Part shown: in pieces, positions 60,880 to 64,000 of the stretch | How the letters are laid out: every line of letters begins with the position of its first letter | How positions within the stretch are numbered: the first letter of the stretch is position 1 | Notes under the pieces: generated by a model | The model's input: only the letters and a program-made list of their open reading frames with translations | Told to the model about the DNA's origin: nothing | Databases searched by the model: none | NCBI GenBank assembly: GCA_020226215.1 | Contig: CM035226.1 | Location: 90,978,895-91,042,894, forward strand | DNA from: Sindora glabra | Taxonomy: Eukaryota; Streptophyta; Magnoliopsida; Fabales; Fabaceae | Reading direction: 5' to 3' | DNA: 64,000 bases | Position numbers and translations under genes: made by a program

Positions 60880-63772
60880 ATCTGCCTTTAACTCCCGGGT
60901 CAACCTTATACCTTTACAAGCTATCCATCCTTATCCTTCCAAGGTTTGCTTTGTACTCTTCACAAGTTGTTTGCCAGAAATTTTCTATTCAGCTATTGTA
61001 TCATCACCCCCATCGTATTTTTCATTTCTAATGCCACTTATGGCATAATTCACATCATAATATGCATAATAGAGCTTAGCTCTATAAATTGCAATTTCAA
61101 TACAGTCTCAATACAAATCAACCATTCATCGTCATTATGGGAGCAAATCAAGGCATATAACATAATATATAAATAACAGCATCACCATACCGTCTTGCAT
61201 GGCTATAACACTCATTCACATCCTGATATGGATTACACCATAGTTATCAATATAAAAATAGTAATATAATTCCATGCATAATATGAATATTATTTACCAT
61301 TGTAACTCAATCATAATTATTTATAGTATCATACATACTTCAAAAGCCTATTTTAACATTTCTTTAAGTAGATAATTGCTAACTTCTCATACTTATCATT
61401 CTTAGGCTACTCATACATAGCTATAAGATTGATTTCATAATATGCTACGATTCCTAGTTATGTTATTAGAAATTTACAGATAAATAAACATATGTTCAAT
61501 ACCATTTATGAGAAGGATTATAAAATATAACATTTAAACATATTATTATTACTAAGACATTCGTTTAAAGTGTAATATATACTCACTTAATGGTGTCTAA
61601 CCACTTTTAAACGTTTTAGAACATCCACAATTATCTTTCACTCGCTTTCTTTTTCACCATTTATAATGATAAATTATAAACATAAGAGCATTACTTATCT
61701 TATTTCCAAATATTCTAATTCTAAGTTCAAATCATAACATAACAAATTATTCTAGGTTATCGACTTCTTATGCTTCTCTATTATTAACCTTTAAAATTAA
61801 ATTTTATCTTTACATTGTAATTTGTTTGGAATCAAGCTTATACGAATAAAATATTAAAATGCAAGACTTTTAAAACTTTATTTATATCACTTTATCATCT
61901 TTTAATATCACTCTTTTATATCTTCAGGAATTATTATAAAGAAATTAGAGATTTTTATCAATGAGGACTTTTTAAGTCGAGTGCAAAATAATCAAAGTAT
62001 TAAAGCTTTTAATCTAAAAAGACCTAAATCATATTATATTATAAGACTAGACACTTGGTTCTTAATAATTTTAACTCCATTTTAAAGAAATTAAATAACA
62101 CATTTTAAATATTTGCTTGAATCAAACTTTAAGCACTGAAGATATTAAATTTTTAAGATATTGATTTACTCTAAGGATACTAGTATATCATTTTAGAGCA
62201 TCTAATCCTTATTTTATCATTTTTATATCTGATAAAAAAGAATATGATAATAAAATAGAATTATTTTCTTTTCTAAATCTAACATAAGATAATTAAATTA
62301 TTAGAATTTTATATTATAAAAATATTCTATTCATATCATTTTATGAAGTTATATATTCAGTTTATAATATTCTTAACTTCACCTTAATAAAGTCACTTAA
62401 TCACATTTTTCATGTCTAGCTCTAAGCCATTTGAAATCACATTGGTATCATTTATATACTAGCAGCACAAACTATATCACATTATCATATGTATACATAT
62501 TATATAAGTTTCATATCTTATAGTATCTCAATCTCAATTTAGCCACCATATGAGGTAATCAATTCATCATTATAATCACCCTTATTCACAATACCATAAC
62601 TTCAAACACATTCACATTTGCATACAAGCACCCTCAATTGTCAAACAATTGTTCCACACTTCTCATGTGTGGTCACAAACTAAGTGCAATCACAAACATA
62701 ATCTCAATTAAAGCATATATTTATCATAACTAAGTAATAACCTATACGATGCCTTCATCATATCATTTTTAAAAAGTTAATTAATAGTAATTAATAAGAG
62801 ACAAATAATGCTTTGGAAGTACCATTACACACCCCAATCTTTATCATAAAAAGAAACTAAGATTACAAGTTTTTCATACTTGTTCATATTAAGGTATACA
62901 TATACATACATTTAGTCTTTTAGTTTTATGACATATTATTCTCATATATAGAACAAATAGAGTGTAGGGAAATTAGATAGAAAAACTTGTAATATTTATA
63001 TTCTCATATAATCATCAATACACTTATCTAACATATTATATCACCCTCATTTATTACTTCAACCACATTAAAATAAATTAGATTCAAGTAAAATCATATA
63101 AAAACTTATATTTCATCAATATCATCATAAAACCTCAAAATTCATATATTTAGCTAGATTATCCACTCATTTTATATGGAAGGGAATGTTAGAATATTAG
63201 TTTGATGATCTTTCAACCCTAATCATATAAAAATTCATGGTTTGTAGAGTTAGGGCTTAAAATATCCAACAATATAAAATAAGCCTCAAACTTTTCATTA
63301 GCCAAGAAGAAATAAGAAGGATTTTTTATTAAAATTATGTTCTTATCTTAATTGAACAAAGAAATTAAGAAGATTTGAAGTCTCCCTTGCTTGATTGATG
63401 GAGTGGTGGGAGGATTGCATGGAAAGAGTTAAGAAGGGTTAAGAAATGGAGGAAAAATGAAAGGAATTAGAGTGTAGGGGCTGAAATAAGAAAGTTAGGG
63501 CCCTAAGGGCATTTTTGAAATTTTTTTTCTAAATCTCTTTCATATTTGCACACTCAATTATATCAATACAAAGCTTTATACTTCATAATTCCAATAAGTT
63601 TTTCCCCATCAAAATTTTCACTAAATTTGTATTCCTATATTTTTAATCTAATTGATCTTATTTTCTTCCATATTTTTCATATAAGATTCTTAACTCAACC
63701 GAATTTGCTAGTTACTTTAATCATTTTTTTTACAAAATAATTTCTAATTTAGTATATTTTAAGGAAGGTGTA
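60880..63772 (-). mobile_element. Probable gypsy-type LTR sequence
   Basis: On the minus strand this begins TGTTACACCTTCCTTAAAAT, the typical opening of many plant Ty3/gypsy LTRs. It then has the characteristic tract aaaatgcccttagggccc (63495-63515 reversed), a pyrimidine-rich leader-like part (63380-63480 reversed) and a long non-coding AT-rich body. No coding region or second LTR is seen, and the left end is not defined. The call rests on composition and opening bases only. Confidence 0.35.
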
Positions 63773-63784
63773 ACAATACATACA

Positions 63785-63787
<3 letters not shown>

Positions 63788-63838
<51 letters not shown>
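63788..63838. repeat. (TA)n microsatellite
   Basis: About 25 ta units, directly right of the gypsy-like LTR opening and left of the third copy of the 51294 repeat family. Confidence 0.95.
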
Positions 63839-63841
<3 letters not shown>

Positions 63842-64000
63842 TTACATTATTATGTTAATAAAAAATTATTTAAATTTCTTTACTACCATTAAAAACTTTT
63901 AATTATTATTATATTTTCAATGATATATTTTATTTTCATTTATTGATAATGTAAAACTTTTTATAATGATAATTAATTAAATTTAAACCCTTATATATGT
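63839..64000. repeat. Third copy of the 160-bp AT-rich repeat
   Basis: Follows the same word order as 51294-51450 and 51495-51660 (attattatgt.aa.aaaa, taattattatta, tcaatgatatatttta, ttattgataatgtaaaa, aatttaaaccctta). It runs to the window edge. Confidence 0.55.

Noticed and set aside
1..64000. CRISPR arrays, rRNA, tRNA genes, bacterial-type operons or an exotic defence or regulatory system
   Set aside because: None recognised. The window is plant nuclear DNA dominated by transposon remains; calling a novel system would go beyond the evidence.

Overview
This is nuclear DNA from a flowering plant, probably a eudicot. It is very AT-rich, has a spliced plant-type gene, plant gene families (GRAS/SCL3, Sec61 beta) and dense, mostly decayed plant transposable elements (Ty1/copia, hAT, PIF/Harbinger). 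The species cannot be named from the sequence. I recognise no tRNA, rRNA, CRISPR array or bacterial-style operon.

The layout is a dispersed segmental duplication. Positions 1-1113 (copy C, cut by the window edge) are related to an internal part of copy A (4904-13487), which is related over its whole length to copy B (33031-58212). Copy A starts in the 3' untranslated region of the only gene that looks intact, a two-exon gene (4276-4880) for a small four-helix membrane protein. Copy B carries the same 3'UTR without the coding part. B is about three times longer than A because it took in a 7.9-kb hAT element (33832-41761, perfect 8-bp target duplication), a 0.57-kb repeat-rich piece, a 5.8-kb PIF/Harbinger element (43498-49312, TAA target duplication), a 3.2-kb block carrying a Sec61-beta pseudogene, and a 0.3-kb insertion. 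Copy A has its own 1.5-kb hAT-like insertion. Each copy supplies the unoccupied site for the other's insertions.

Between A and B lie copia relics (13640-14220 minus strand; 15112-15650 plus strand; an LTR/primer-binding-site relic near 32371), a nearly full-length but dead TNT1-like copia element (16942-24430) with a reverse-strand solo LTR nested between gag and pol, a TGA-rich degenerate array (27241-27750), and an SCL3-type GRAS gene (28958-30278) broken by a frameshift and lacking its N-terminus. After copy B there is AT-rich DNA with a probable gypsy-type LTR on the minus strand and simple repeats.

No genes here clearly work together. The scientific content is the insertion history readable from A versus B, the small membrane-protein gene, and the two broken host genes.
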